Shown: positions 52,869-61,031 of the stretch, one piece after another
Numbering within the stretch: position 1 is the first letter of the stretch
Layout of the letters: every line of letters starts with the position of its first letter
Source: an uncultured Clostridia bacterium
GTDB lineage: Bacteria; Bacillota; Clostridia; Oscillospirales; Butyricicoccaceae
Assembly (NCBI GenBank): GCA_945947915.1
Contig: CAMEZQ010000003.1
Coordinates: 1 to 64,000, forward strand
Length of the DNA: 64,000 nucleotides
Direction of reading: 5' to 3'
Made by a program: the position numbers and the translations under genes
Notes under the pieces: model-generated
Told to the model about the DNA's origin: nothing
Database searches by the model: none
The model's input: the letters and a program-made list of their open reading frames with translations, nothing else

Positions 52869-54278
52869 ATGCCAGCCAAAACCTTCCGGCAAAAATTCAT
52901 CGGCGACCGCGCCTTTTACAAAATGGTGCTGTATATCGCCGTGCCCATCGTCGTGCAGAACGGCATCACCAATCTGGTCAATCTGCTGGACAACGTCATG
53001 GTGGGTCAGCTGGGCACCGAGGCCATGTCGGGCGTCGCCATCGCCAACCAGCTCATGTTCGTCTTTAACCTCTGCATCTTCGGCGGCCTTTCGGGGGCCG
53101 GGATCTTCTGCGCCCAGTTCCACGGCTCGGGCAACGCCGACGGCGTGCGCCAGACCTTCCGGTTCAAGCTGCTGGTGGCCTTCGGCCTGTGCGCCGTTTT
53201 CCTCACGGCCTTTCTCACCCGGGATACCGAGCTTTTGTCCCTCTATCTCCACCAGTCGGAAAGCGGCGGCGACCTGCTCTATACCCTGCAGGAGGGCCGG
53301 CGCTACCTGCGCATCATGCTGCTGGGCCTCATTCCCTTTGCCCTCAACAACGTATATATCACCACCCTGCGCGAGACCGGCGAAACACTGCTGCCCATGA
53401 AGGCCGGCGTCACGGCCGTGCTGGTCAATCTGGTCTTCAACTGGCTGCTCATCTTCGGCCATCTGGGCTTCCCGGAGATGGGCGCGGCCGGCGCGGCGGC
53501 CGCCACCGTGCTCTCCCGTTACATCGAGCTGTTCATCGTGGTGGGCTGGACCCACCGGCACAAGGAGAAAAACCGGTTCATCCAGGGGGTCTACCGCAGC
53601 CTGCGCATCTCCCGGCCGGTCTATACCAGCATCCTGCGCAAGGGCTGGCCCCTGCTGCTCAACGAGGTGCTGTGGTCCATCGGCATGACCACCATCACCC
53701 AGTGCTATTCCGTCCGTGGCCTGTCGGCCGTGGCCGCTGTCAACATCGCCTCCACGCTGGCCAATCTGTTCAAGATCGTCATGATGGCCGCCGGCAACGC
53801 CATCGCCATCATCGTCGGCAACCGCCTGGGCGCCGGCCGCATGGAGGAGGCCCGGGATATCGACAACAAGATGATCTTTGCCACATGTGCGCTGTGCGTG
53901 CTCATCGGGCTGGTGCTGCTGGGCGTGGCGCCCCTCTTCCCGGCCATGTATAACACCACGGACGAGGTCCGGGCGCTGGCCACCGTTTTTCTGCGCATCA
54001 CGGCCTGCGTTTTGCCGCTGCAGGCCTTCAACAACGCCTGCTATTTCACCCTGCGGGCCGGCGGCAAGACTTTTATCACCTTTATTTTCGACAGCATGTT
54101 CGTCTGGTGCGTCAGCCTGCCGCCCGCCCTGTACGCTTCGCGCATGACAGCCATGCCGGTCATTGCCATGTATGCCATGGTGCAGGCGCTGGACATGGTC
54201 AAGACAGCCATCGGCTTTATGCTGGTCAAGCGGGGCAGCTGGCTGTCCAATATTGTTGTGGACGGCGGCAGGAAGTAA
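52869..54278 (+). CDS. MATE-family multidrug/cation exporter
   Basis: A 469-residue protein with twelve predicted membrane segments. The paired half-motifs NLVNLLDNVMVGQLGTEAMSGVA and INIAS-like VNIASTLANLFK are typical of MATE transporters, which expel organic cations or metabolites using Na+ or H+. The substrate is unknown. AAGGAGAAAAGC precedes the ATG. It is a different MATE from the truncated remnant at 34959. Confidence 0.92.
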   Translation: MPAKTFRQKFIGDRAFYKMVLYIAVPIVVQNGITNLVNLLDNVMVGQLGTEAMSGVAIANQLMFVFNLCIFGGLSGAGIFCAQFHGSGNADGVRQTFRFKLLVAFGLCAVFLTAFLTRDTELLSLYLHQSESGGDLLYTLQEGRRYLRIMLLGLIPFALNNVYITTLRETGETLLPMKAGVTAVLVNLVFNWLLIFGHLGFPEMGAAGAAAATVLSRYIELFIVVGWTHRHKEKNRFIQGVYRSLRISRPVYTSILRKGWPLLLNEVLWSIGMTTITQCYSVRGLSAVAAVNIASTLANLFKIVMMAAGNAIAIIVGNRLGAGRMEEARDIDNKMIFATCALCVLIGLVLLGVAPLFPAMYNTTDEVRALATVFLRITACVLPLQAFNNACYFTLRAGGKTFITFIFDSMFVWCVSLPPALYASRMTAMPVIAMYAMVQALDMVKTAIGFMLVKRGSWLSNIVVDGGRK

Positions 54279-54293
54279 GGCCATCCACAGAGC

Positions 54294-54328
54294 AAACGCC
54301 CGGAGACCGAGAGTTTCCGGGCGTTTTT
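54294..54328. terminator. Terminator between the convergent MATE and P-loop ATPase genes
   Basis: AAACGCCCGGA and TCCGGGCGTTTTT form an 11-bp stem with A and T flanks, usable on both strands. Confidence 0.85.
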
Positions 54329-54337
54329 CCGTGCGGT

Positions 54338-55426
54338 TCAGGCCTGCAGGGCGGCGCGGATGCGGGCCAGGGCGGCGTCGGTCTGGGCCGTGACGGCGGC
54401 GAAATCGACATGGGGATGATAGATGGCCTCCATGCGGTCGTGAAGGGCGTGGGCCCGGGCGATGCAGGACACGGCCTCATCCAGAAGGCTTTGGGCTTGG
54501 GCGGAAAGGCGGCGCGTCCGGCGGCGGCTCTCCCGCGTGCCGGCGCTGTCGAGGCAGCTGTCCAGGCGGATGCGGCGGTAGACCGGTCCCGCCCACCGGC
54601 CTCGCCGGTCGGAGGTGACGAAGGCCAGGGAAAGCTCGGGCAGCCACAGGTGGAGCAGACGGCCGGGGTCGATGGGATCCAGGCAGGCGTAGACGGTGTG
54701 GCCCGCCGCCAGGGCGGCATCCCGCAGCGGCTCCAGGAAGCGGGGCGTCAGCCCGCAGTCAGAGCAGATATCATAGACCCGTTCGCCGTGCCCGGTCAGG
54801 CTGTCGTAAAGGCGCAGGCAGCCTTCGGGGGTGACGCCGTCGATCAGCCGCAGGCACAGGCGGCCGACGCCGCCCTTTTTGGGGATCTCCCGACCGGCCA
54901 CGCCCCGGGCCCGCTTTTCCAGCCGGTCCGGGGGCAGGGCTTGGGCCGCTTCGCCCGCGATCAGGCTTTCGATGCTGTTTACGGCTGTCAGCAGGCTGTA
55001 GGCACGGGCATAGCAGTCTTTGATGCCGGCATTCAGCAGACGCAGGGCCGGGCGGGCCTGCCGCAGTCCCGGCACGTCCCGGAAGGCCGAGAGGGCGATA
55101 TAGTCGCCTTCGGCGCCGGGCAGGGCCGGCTCGGTGATATGCGGCGCCGTGCCGTCGAGGATGGCGGCGTCGGGGCCGTGCAGGATGACGCCGTCGAGGG
55201 AATGGGGATCGGAGGAGCAATAGATATCCTCCCGCAGGCCGCCCGCATACAGGCCGCCGGCCAGCCGGCCGATGGCCGTGGCCTTGCCGCAGCCGGGGCC
55301 GCTTTTGACGAGATATGTATCACGGCCGGGCATTTCGGTCATGGCACGGTCGAAAAAGGAGACAAAGCCGTCTTTGGAATTGGCGGCCAGGAAAAAGGCG
55401 CAGGTCATGTTTTTTGGATGGTCCAT
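54338..55426 (-). CDS. P-loop ATPase of the PRK06851-like family
   Basis: A 362-residue nucleotide-binding protein of unknown function. A Walker A-like GPGCGKATA occurs near residue 45, and the downstream segment YCSSDPHSLDGVILHGPDAAILDGTAPHITEP matches, from memory, the conserved core of the uncharacterised PRK06851 ATPase family. It carries Cys-containing CSDCGL in the second half. The ATG at 55426 follows GGAGGTAATC; an upstream in-frame ATG at 55465 lacks a ribosome binding site. It is divergent from the pilus locus and may be unrelated. Confidence 0.75.
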   Translation of the reverse strand: MDHPKNMTCAFFLAANSKDGFVSFFDRAMTEMPGRDTYLVKSGPGCGKATAIGRLAGGLYAGGLREDIYCSSDPHSLDGVILHGPDAAILDGTAPHITEPALPGAEGDYIALSAFRDVPGLRQARPALRLLNAGIKDCYARAYSLLTAVNSIESLIAGEAAQALPPDRLEKRARGVAGREIPKKGGVGRLCLRLIDGVTPEGCLRLYDSLTGHGERVYDICSDCGLTPRFLEPLRDAALAAGHTVYACLDPIDPGRLLHLWLPELSLAFVTSDRRGRWAGPVYRRIRLDSCLDSAGTRESRRRTRRLSAQAQSLLDEAVSCIARAHALHDRMEAIYHPHVDFAAVTAQTDAALARIRAALQA

Positions 55427-55574
55427 AGATGAGATTACCTCCGGATCTTGCGTTTTTTGAGTCATTCCAGTATATGTCCGGCCGCGCTTTCCGGTGTCTG
55501 TTTCATCGCCGTGTCAAATCCAGGTAAAATGGGCGGAAATTCATTAAATTTGAAAAAATACCGTGTTATACTGA

Positions 55575-55766
55575 ACGTGAGATCCAAAGCATTTTAGAAA
55601 ATACATGGGCAGATCGCATGCAGGCGTGCGTCGCGGAATGAGAGAGGCGGAAACCGGGGCGGCCGGCCGTACAGGTCCGGGGCTCCGCGGGAGAGGAAAT
55701 GCTCCCGCTTGGCAGACGCTTTAAAAAGAGCGGATCGGGACGTCGGCGGCGGCGTCCCGTTTTTTG
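55575..55766 (+). ncRNA. Unidentified structured leader RNA with terminator before the pilus operon
   Basis: A TATACT -10-like box is followed from about 55580 by roughly 185 bases of GC-rich, self-complementary, ORF-less sequence ending in an intrinsic terminator (CGGGACG / CGTCCCG, 55736-55759, then TTTTTT). GCGGGAG/CTCCCGC (55687-55707) is a clear hairpin. The layout is that of a riboswitch or attenuator 28 bases upstream of the first gene of the pilus locus. I do not recognise the aptamer class. Confidence 0.5.
55736..55766 (+). terminator. Terminator in the pilus operon leader
   Basis: CGGGACG (55736-55742) and CGTCCCG (55753-55759) form a 7-bp stem followed by a run of six or more T, just upstream of the ribosome binding site at 55783. 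Confidence 0.75.
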
Positions 55767-55793
55767 TATGCGCCGCGGCGCTGGAGGGAAATT

Positions 55794-56285
55794 ATGACCG
55801 AGCAGGAACTGAAAAAGCTGGGGCGCGGCGACCTGATGGAGCTTCTGCTGGAGCAGGGGCGCGAGATCGAGCGCCTGCGCGCCGCCGTGGAGACGGCTGA
55901 GCGGCAGGCCAGGCAGGCCGAGCAGCGCCTGTCGCAGCGGGAGCTGGATGTGGAGGCCGCCGGTACGCTGGCCGACGCGTCCGCCCGGGTCAACGGCCTG
56001 CTGGAAGCGGCCCAGGCCACAGCCGATCAATATCTGGAGAATATCCGTGCCCGGCAGGCGGCGCTGGAGGAAGACTGCGCCCGGCGGGAGAATGAGAGCC
56101 GCGCGGCGGCGGAAGCCCTGGTGCGGGAGGCACAGGCGCGGAGCGACGCCATGATCCGCGAAGCCTCGGCTCAGGCCGAGCAGTATTGGCAGACGGTGGC
56201 CCAGCGCCTGGAGGACTTTTACGAGGCCCATCAGGGGCTGCGGGAGCTGCTGGAAGCCGTGCCCCGCAGGAACGGCGACGTATGA
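55794..56285 (+). CDS. Coiled-coil protein of the pilus locus
   Basis: A 163-residue soluble protein that is almost entirely predicted coiled coil, rich in Ala, Glu, Arg and Gln, with heptad-like LEQGREIERLRAAVETAERQ. No signal peptide or membrane segment is seen. It superficially resembles DivIVA or V-ATPase-stalk-type helices. Its stop overlaps the signal peptidase start (ATGA), so the two are translated together; a role in positioning the secretion or pilus machinery is inference. GGAGGG precedes the ATG. Confidence 0.7.
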   Translation: MTEQELKKLGRGDLMELLLEQGREIERLRAAVETAERQARQAEQRLSQRELDVEAAGTLADASARVNGLLEAAQATADQYLENIRARQAALEEDCARRENESRAAAEALVREAQARSDAMIREASAQAEQYWQTVAQRLEDFYEAHQGLRELLEAVPRRNGDV

Positions 56286-56869
56286 GCCGGCAGAAAGCGC
56301 CGGCCGAGCTGCCCAGCCTGGACGTGATCGAAAAGGCCGTGCGGCAGACGCGCTGGCGGAAAAGATATATCACCGTGCTGCGCAGCACGGTGTTCACGCT
56401 GATCACCGTGGCCGCCGCCGCCGTGCTGGTGGCGACGCTGTGGCTGCCCGTGCTGCAGACTTACGGCGATTCCATGTCCCCCACGCTGCGCGACGGCGAT
56501 ATCATCGTATCGGTCAAATCGGGCGAATTCGCGCCAGGGGATATCATCGCGTTTTATTATAACAACAAGATCCTTGTCAAACGCGTCATTGCCGCGGCCG
56601 GACAATGGGTCGATATCCGGGAGGACGGCACGGTGCTGGTCGACGGCCAGGTGCTCGACGAGCCGTATCTCGCCGAAAAAGCCTTTGGCGAATGCGACAT
56701 CGAGCTGCCTTATCAGGTGCCCGACGGCCGGATCTTCGTCATGGGCGACCACCGCAGCGTATCGGTGGACAGCCGCAGCACGGCGGTGGGCTGTGTCGCC
56801 GGCGAACAGATCGTCGGCCGGATGGTCTTCCGGCTGTGGCCGCTGCGCGACGCCGGTGTGCTCCGGTAG
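56282..56869 (+). CDS. Signal peptidase I
   Basis: A 195-residue type I signal peptidase with one N-terminal membrane segment (about residues 34-54). The catalytic Ser is in YGDSMSPTL, the general-base Lys in VKRVIAAAGQ, and the third conserved box is MGDHRSVSVDSR. Dedicated signal peptidases occur in Gram-positive pilus loci, where they process pilins or assist sortase assembly. It is translationally coupled to the coiled-coil gene and followed by LPETG-protein genes. Confidence 0.92.
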   Translation: MSRQKAPAELPSLDVIEKAVRQTRWRKRYITVLRSTVFTLITVAAAAVLVATLWLPVLQTYGDSMSPTLRDGDIIVSVKSGEFAPGDIIAFYYNNKILVKRVIAAAGQWVDIREDGTVLVDGQVLDEPYLAEKAFGECDIELPYQVPDGRIFVMGDHRSVSVDSRSTAVGCVAGEQIVGRMVFRLWPLRDAGVLR

Positions 56870-56911
56870 CGTGGAGAAATCAGAGAGAACAGAAGAAAGG
56901 AGGTGTCCGGA

Positions 56912-59900
56912 ATGGAACAGCAGACGACGCAGACCGCGAGGCTGATGGGAGAACACCGCCGCCGCCGCAGATGGCAGAGGGTCATGGGCGTGCTGGCGGC
57001 GCTGGTGGTTTTCTGCACGACCTACGCGCTGATCCTGCCAGCCATCACCATGACGGGCGCCACCATCTGCGGAATAGAAGAACACACCCATACGGAGGCC
57101 TGCTATACCGTCCGCGAGGCCCAGCCGCGCCTGGTCTGCACGGCCGCGCAGGCGGTGCACGTCCATACCGACGCCTGCCTCGGCAGCGACGGTGAATGGA
57201 TCTGCGGCCAGGCCGATTTTCTGCTGCATACCCACGAGGAAAGCTGCTATGGCGCCGACGGAAGCCTGATCTGCCCGCTGGAGGAGATCGAGGCGCACAG
57301 CCACACGGCCGCCTGCTGGGAGCTGCGGCAGATTCTTGTCTGCCCGCTGGAGGAGGATCCCGGGCATACCCACGGCGAGAGCTGCTATACCTATCACCGC
57401 GGCGCGCTGATCTGTACCCAGGCCGAAGCGGCGGGGTACAGCCATACAGCCGACTGCTATACTACTGTGGAGGAAACGGTCTCCCATGAAGAGACCGTGC
57501 TTTCCTGCGGCCTGGAGGAGAGCGAGACCCATGCGCACGGCGACGCCTGCTACACCATCCGCACGACGGAAGAAACGGTGCAGCGCCAGGTGCTCACCTG
57601 CACGCTGGAAGAGACCGATGGACACACCCACGGCGACGCCTGCTATGCGTGGGACGCCGAGCTGATCTGCACCCAGGAGGAACGTCCGGCCGGCCATCTG
57701 CACGGCGACGCCTGCTATACGACAGACGAAGTGCTGGCCTGCCCGCTGGAGGAGATCGAGGCCCACGTCCATACCCCTGACTGCTGCGGGGATATCCTGG
57801 ACGGCGACGGCGCGGTGGTGTCTTCCTTTGAAGACGCCTACGCCGAGGCACAGGCGGCCTGGACGGGCGAGGGCGAGTATGTCTTCGACGCCGGGGAATG
57901 GGCCGAATACCTGGTCTGCGGCCTGCCGGCCGTAGAGGAGCATCAGCATACCGACGCCTGCTTTGTCTTCCCCGCGGAGGGCGAGACCGAGACTGTATTG
58001 ACCTGCGGCCGGGAAGAACATGTTCATACAAGCGCCTGCTATCCCGATGGCCCGGCCTATATCTGCGGCCTGGAGGAGCATACCCACGAAGAGGCCTGCT
58101 ATGACGCGGAAGGCACGCTGATCTGCGCCCTGGAAGAACACATCCACGGCGAAAGCTGCCTGGCGGAGAAACCGAAAAGCGAGTATGAGGCCGCGTATGG
58201 CAGCCTTGCAGAATTGCCTGACGGCGCGGTGGTCATTCCCGCGGAAGAGCCGGGAGCCGGGGAACCGGCCGAAGCCGGGGAATATCTCTTCCGCTATGAG
58301 GACGCCGCGATTGAAATGACGGTCCAGCTGACGGGAGAGGCGCCCGCTGCCGGAACCGGGGCAGACCCGGAGACAGATGAGGCGCTTTCAGACGGAGAGC
58401 CTGTGGCCGGTGAGACGGAGCCCGCTTCGGGCGGGGACGCCGGCAGGCTGGTATTGGCCGTCATCCCCCAGGAGGAGGACAGTCAGGCCTACTGTGACGC
58501 CGCGGAATACGCGGCCGCCCATGCCGACGAGGCGGAGGAGCTTTGCCGGATCCTCACCTATGAGTTCCGTTTCTTCCGGGACGGGGCGGAGCTGGATGTG
58601 TCCGGCTGCCAGGTCACCGTGGAACTGAGCCCCAAGGAAACGGCGGTGGCGGCCCCTGTCAGTCAGGAAGAGCCCGTCCAGGCGGAAGTTCCGGCGGCCA
58701 TGCGCGCGCGGCGGACAGCCGCGGCGCCAGCGGAGTCCGGCGAGGAGCAGACGGCGGCAGAGCAGACGGCGGCAGAGCAGCCGGCGGAAGAAACGGTGGT
58801 CCGCATCTCCGTCCTGCAGGAGATGGACGGCGGGGTCACGGAGACAGACTCCGCGCTGGTGACGGCGGAGGAAGCCGCCGGAACGGTGGTGCGGTTCACA
58901 CTGCAGTCCAGCCGGCTGGCGGTGGCGCTGTCTCAGACGGCCAACCCCCATTTCAATGTGCAGTATTACGCCTATATCCCCCGCGTTCGCTGGAAGAATG
59001 AAAACGCGGGAGCGTTGAGCATCATCGATACCGACAACGGCGGCCAGGGGAAGGGCGGCAATCTGCCCCAGAACGGTCAGAAGCTGTCGGTAAAGTACCT
59101 GGCCATGGAGGACAGACTGGTTGCCGCAGATCACGTGCTGACAGAGGTATATCAGCAGCAGGTCTGCGAATATATCAAGGCGCCCAATCTGACCTATTTC
59201 AACAGCCTGTATGAGAACGGCAACTATCAGCTCAAGGAGATCTGGGTGCTGCAAAAAGGAGCAGACCCGAGCAGCACGGATCAGGGGGGCTGGACGGTTT
59301 ACCAGCCCACGATCCACTTCACCAACCGGCAGGAATCCGCCAACGAAACCACTGTGCGCATCACCGATGACACCGTGCTCCGGCTGGTGTACGACATCAC
59401 GAAAGGCTCTTACCGGAACGACGTCAATTTCTACGATTACGATATTACCAACGGCAAGATATTCGGCACGGCTGAGAATGCCCAGAACCAGACAAACGCC
59501 CTGAGCGGAATCAGTGCCGGCGGCACCTACTATGTCAAGACGGACAACAGCACCGGAACGGACCAGCAGGGAATCAACTCCTCTGGAAACTATTCCGGCT
59601 CCGGGACCAGGCTGGCCTTCGGCAACAACAATACCCGCGTGGGCCTGGGCACCGTCAAATGGGGGAAGAACGAACCCAACAAATTCAATACGGTGAACAA
59701 AGATACCGGCGGCGGCTGTACCTTCGGCCTGGCCTCCGGCATGGATGGAGACGGCAATATTCAGTTTGCCCGCGGTATTCAGGCGCCGGCCCTGTTCGGC
59801 ACCGGCTCCGCGGCCGGAAAGACGGCCCATCTGGGCTACGGGATGAATTTCCAGCGGCAGGGAGATACTTACACGCTGACCAATGTTACCGATAGGAGCG

Positions 59901-60967
59901 GAAATGCTGTCACGCAAGATTTGACCAACTTCATGGTATCGGACAATTGGAGCCATACCGCTAAAATTTATGCCAACAACTTCTGGCCTCTGGACAGCGC
60001 CTATAATTACCAGGACGTCTATGCGCAGGGCCACGATCCCAAGACAGGCCCGGCCGAAAGCGGGACGGGCACCCATATTTACGCCGTCGGAAGCGGCGGA
60101 ACGGAGCACTACCCCGCAAGTGACAACGGCGTGCCCCACAACAACTATTTCGGCATGAACTTTGCCGTCCAGTTTGAACTGGTGGAGGACTATGTGGGGC
60201 CTCTGGAATATCTGTTCTTCGGCGACGACGACATGTGGGTGTTCCTGGACGGACGGCTGGTCTGCGACATCGGCGGCGTCCACTCCTCCGTGGGCGAGTA
60301 CGTCAACCTGTGGGACTACATTGAAAAGGGAACCGCCGGAACCCATACGCTCAGCTTCTTCTATACGGAGCGGGGCGCCTCCGGCTCCTCCTGCTATATG
60401 CAGTTTACCCTGCCCTCCGTTTCCTCCGCCACTCCGGAGCAGAATACCGGAGAGCTGCGGGTGGAAAAGAAGGTGGAGGGCGCCCTCGCCGACAGCGGAC
60501 AGGAGTTCGCCTTTGATATTTCCTTTACCGATCCCAACGGATTCCCCCTGCCTGATGACTATTCCTACTCCAAATACGACGCCCAGGGAAATTATCTGCT
60601 GTCTGACGTGATCATCTATGACGGCGGCAGCTTTACCCTGGAGGACGGGCAGTACATCATTGTGAAGTATCTTCCCTACGGCACGAAGTACACCATCACG
60701 GAAGCGGAGAGCCCCCAGTCCTGCCGGACCACGGTGCAGGTCAATGGCGGCGTGACGGTGGAGAGCCGCACGGCGGCCGGCACCATCCCGGACAGCGGAG
60801 AGCGGCAGAACGTGCTCTACACCAATTTCATGCAGTATGTGCTGCCGGAGACCGGCGGCGACGGACGCGCGGGATATATTTGGGGAGGACTTGGGCTGAT
60901 GGCCGGTTCGCTCCTGTTATATATGATCATTCAGCGCCGAGGGAAGGGAGGCACAGATCCCGCTTGA
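56912..60967 (+). CDS. LPETG-anchored pilus/adhesin protein with Cys/His repeats and fibro-slime domain
   Basis: A 1351-residue secreted protein. An Arg-rich N-terminus and hydrophobic segment (about residues 23-45) form the export signal. Residues 53-416 hold 14 units of the form C-x(5-9)-H-x-H-x3-C, such as CGIEEHTHTEACY. An acidic Ala/Glu-rich linker follows (about 420-660). A fibro-slime/PA14-like domain lies near 1074-1170 with FFGDDDMWVFLDGRLVCDIGG, then a Cna-type beta domain from about 1177. LPETG is at 1311-1315, then a membrane helix and basic tail. It is probably the large tip adhesin of a sortase-built pilus. GGAGGTGTCCGGA precedes the ATG. Confidence 0.88.
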   Translation: MEQQTTQTARLMGEHRRRRRWQRVMGVLAALVVFCTTYALILPAITMTGATICGIEEHTHTEACYTVREAQPRLVCTAAQAVHVHTDACLGSDGEWICGQADFLLHTHEESCYGADGSLICPLEEIEAHSHTAACWELRQILVCPLEEDPGHTHGESCYTYHRGALICTQAEAAGYSHTADCYTTVEETVSHEETVLSCGLEESETHAHGDACYTIRTTEETVQRQVLTCTLEETDGHTHGDACYAWDAELICTQEERPAGHLHGDACYTTDEVLACPLEEIEAHVHTPDCCGDILDGDGAVVSSFEDAYAEAQAAWTGEGEYVFDAGEWAEYLVCGLPAVEEHQHTDACFVFPAEGETETVLTCGREEHVHTSACYPDGPAYICGLEEHTHEEACYDAEGTLICALEEHIHGESCLAEKPKSEYEAAYGSLAELPDGAVVIPAEEPGAGEPAEAGEYLFRYEDAAIEMTVQLTGEAPAAGTGADPETDEALSDGEPVAGETEPASGGDAGRLVLAVIPQEEDSQAYCDAAEYAAAHADEAEELCRILTYEFRFFRDGAELDVSGCQVTVELSPKETAVAAPVSQEEPVQAEVPAAMRARRTAAAPAESGEEQTAAEQTAAEQPAEETVVRISVLQEMDGGVTETDSALVTAEEAAGTVVRFTLQSSRLAVALSQTANPHFNVQYYAYIPRVRWKNENAGALSIIDTDNGGQGKGGNLPQNGQKLSVKYLAMEDRLVAADHVLTEVYQQQVCEYIKAPNLTYFNSLYENGNYQLKEIWVLQKGADPSSTDQGGWTVYQPTIHFTNRQESANETTVRITDDTVLRLVYDITKGSYRNDVNFYDYDITNGKIFGTAENAQNQTNALSGISAGGTYYVKTDNSTGTDQQGINSSGNYSGSGTRLAFGNNNTRVGLGTVKWGKNEPNKFNTVNKDTGGGCTFGLASGMDGDGNIQFARGIQAPALFGTGSAAGKTAHLGYGMNFQRQGDTYTLTNVTDRSGNAVTQDLTNFMVSDNWSHTAKIYANNFWPLDSAYNYQDVYAQGHDPKTGPAESGTGTHIYAVGSGGTEHYPASDNGVPHNNYFGMNFAVQFELVEDYVGPLEYLFFGDDDMWVFLDGRLVCDIGGVHSSVGEYVNLWDYIEKGTAGTHTLSFFYTERGASGSSCYMQFTLPSVSSATPEQNTGELRVEKKVEGALADSGQEFAFDISFTDPNGFPLPDDYSYSKYDAQGNYLLSDVIIYDGGSFTLEDGQYIIVKYLPYGTKYTITEAESPQSCRTTVQVNGGVTVESRTAAGTIPDSGERQNVLYTNFMQYVLPETGGDGRAGYIWGGLGLMAGSLLLYMIIQRRGKGGTDPA

Positions 60968-61031
60968 CGATTCAAGCAGCATTTTCTCTCCCTTTGCACA
61001 AATGAAATTCAAATTGAAAGGATTTGAAACT

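Noticed and set aside
53006-53218. Minus-strand ORFs opposite the MATE exporter gene
   Set aside because: They have no ribosome binding site or family resemblance and lie inside a well-supported gene.
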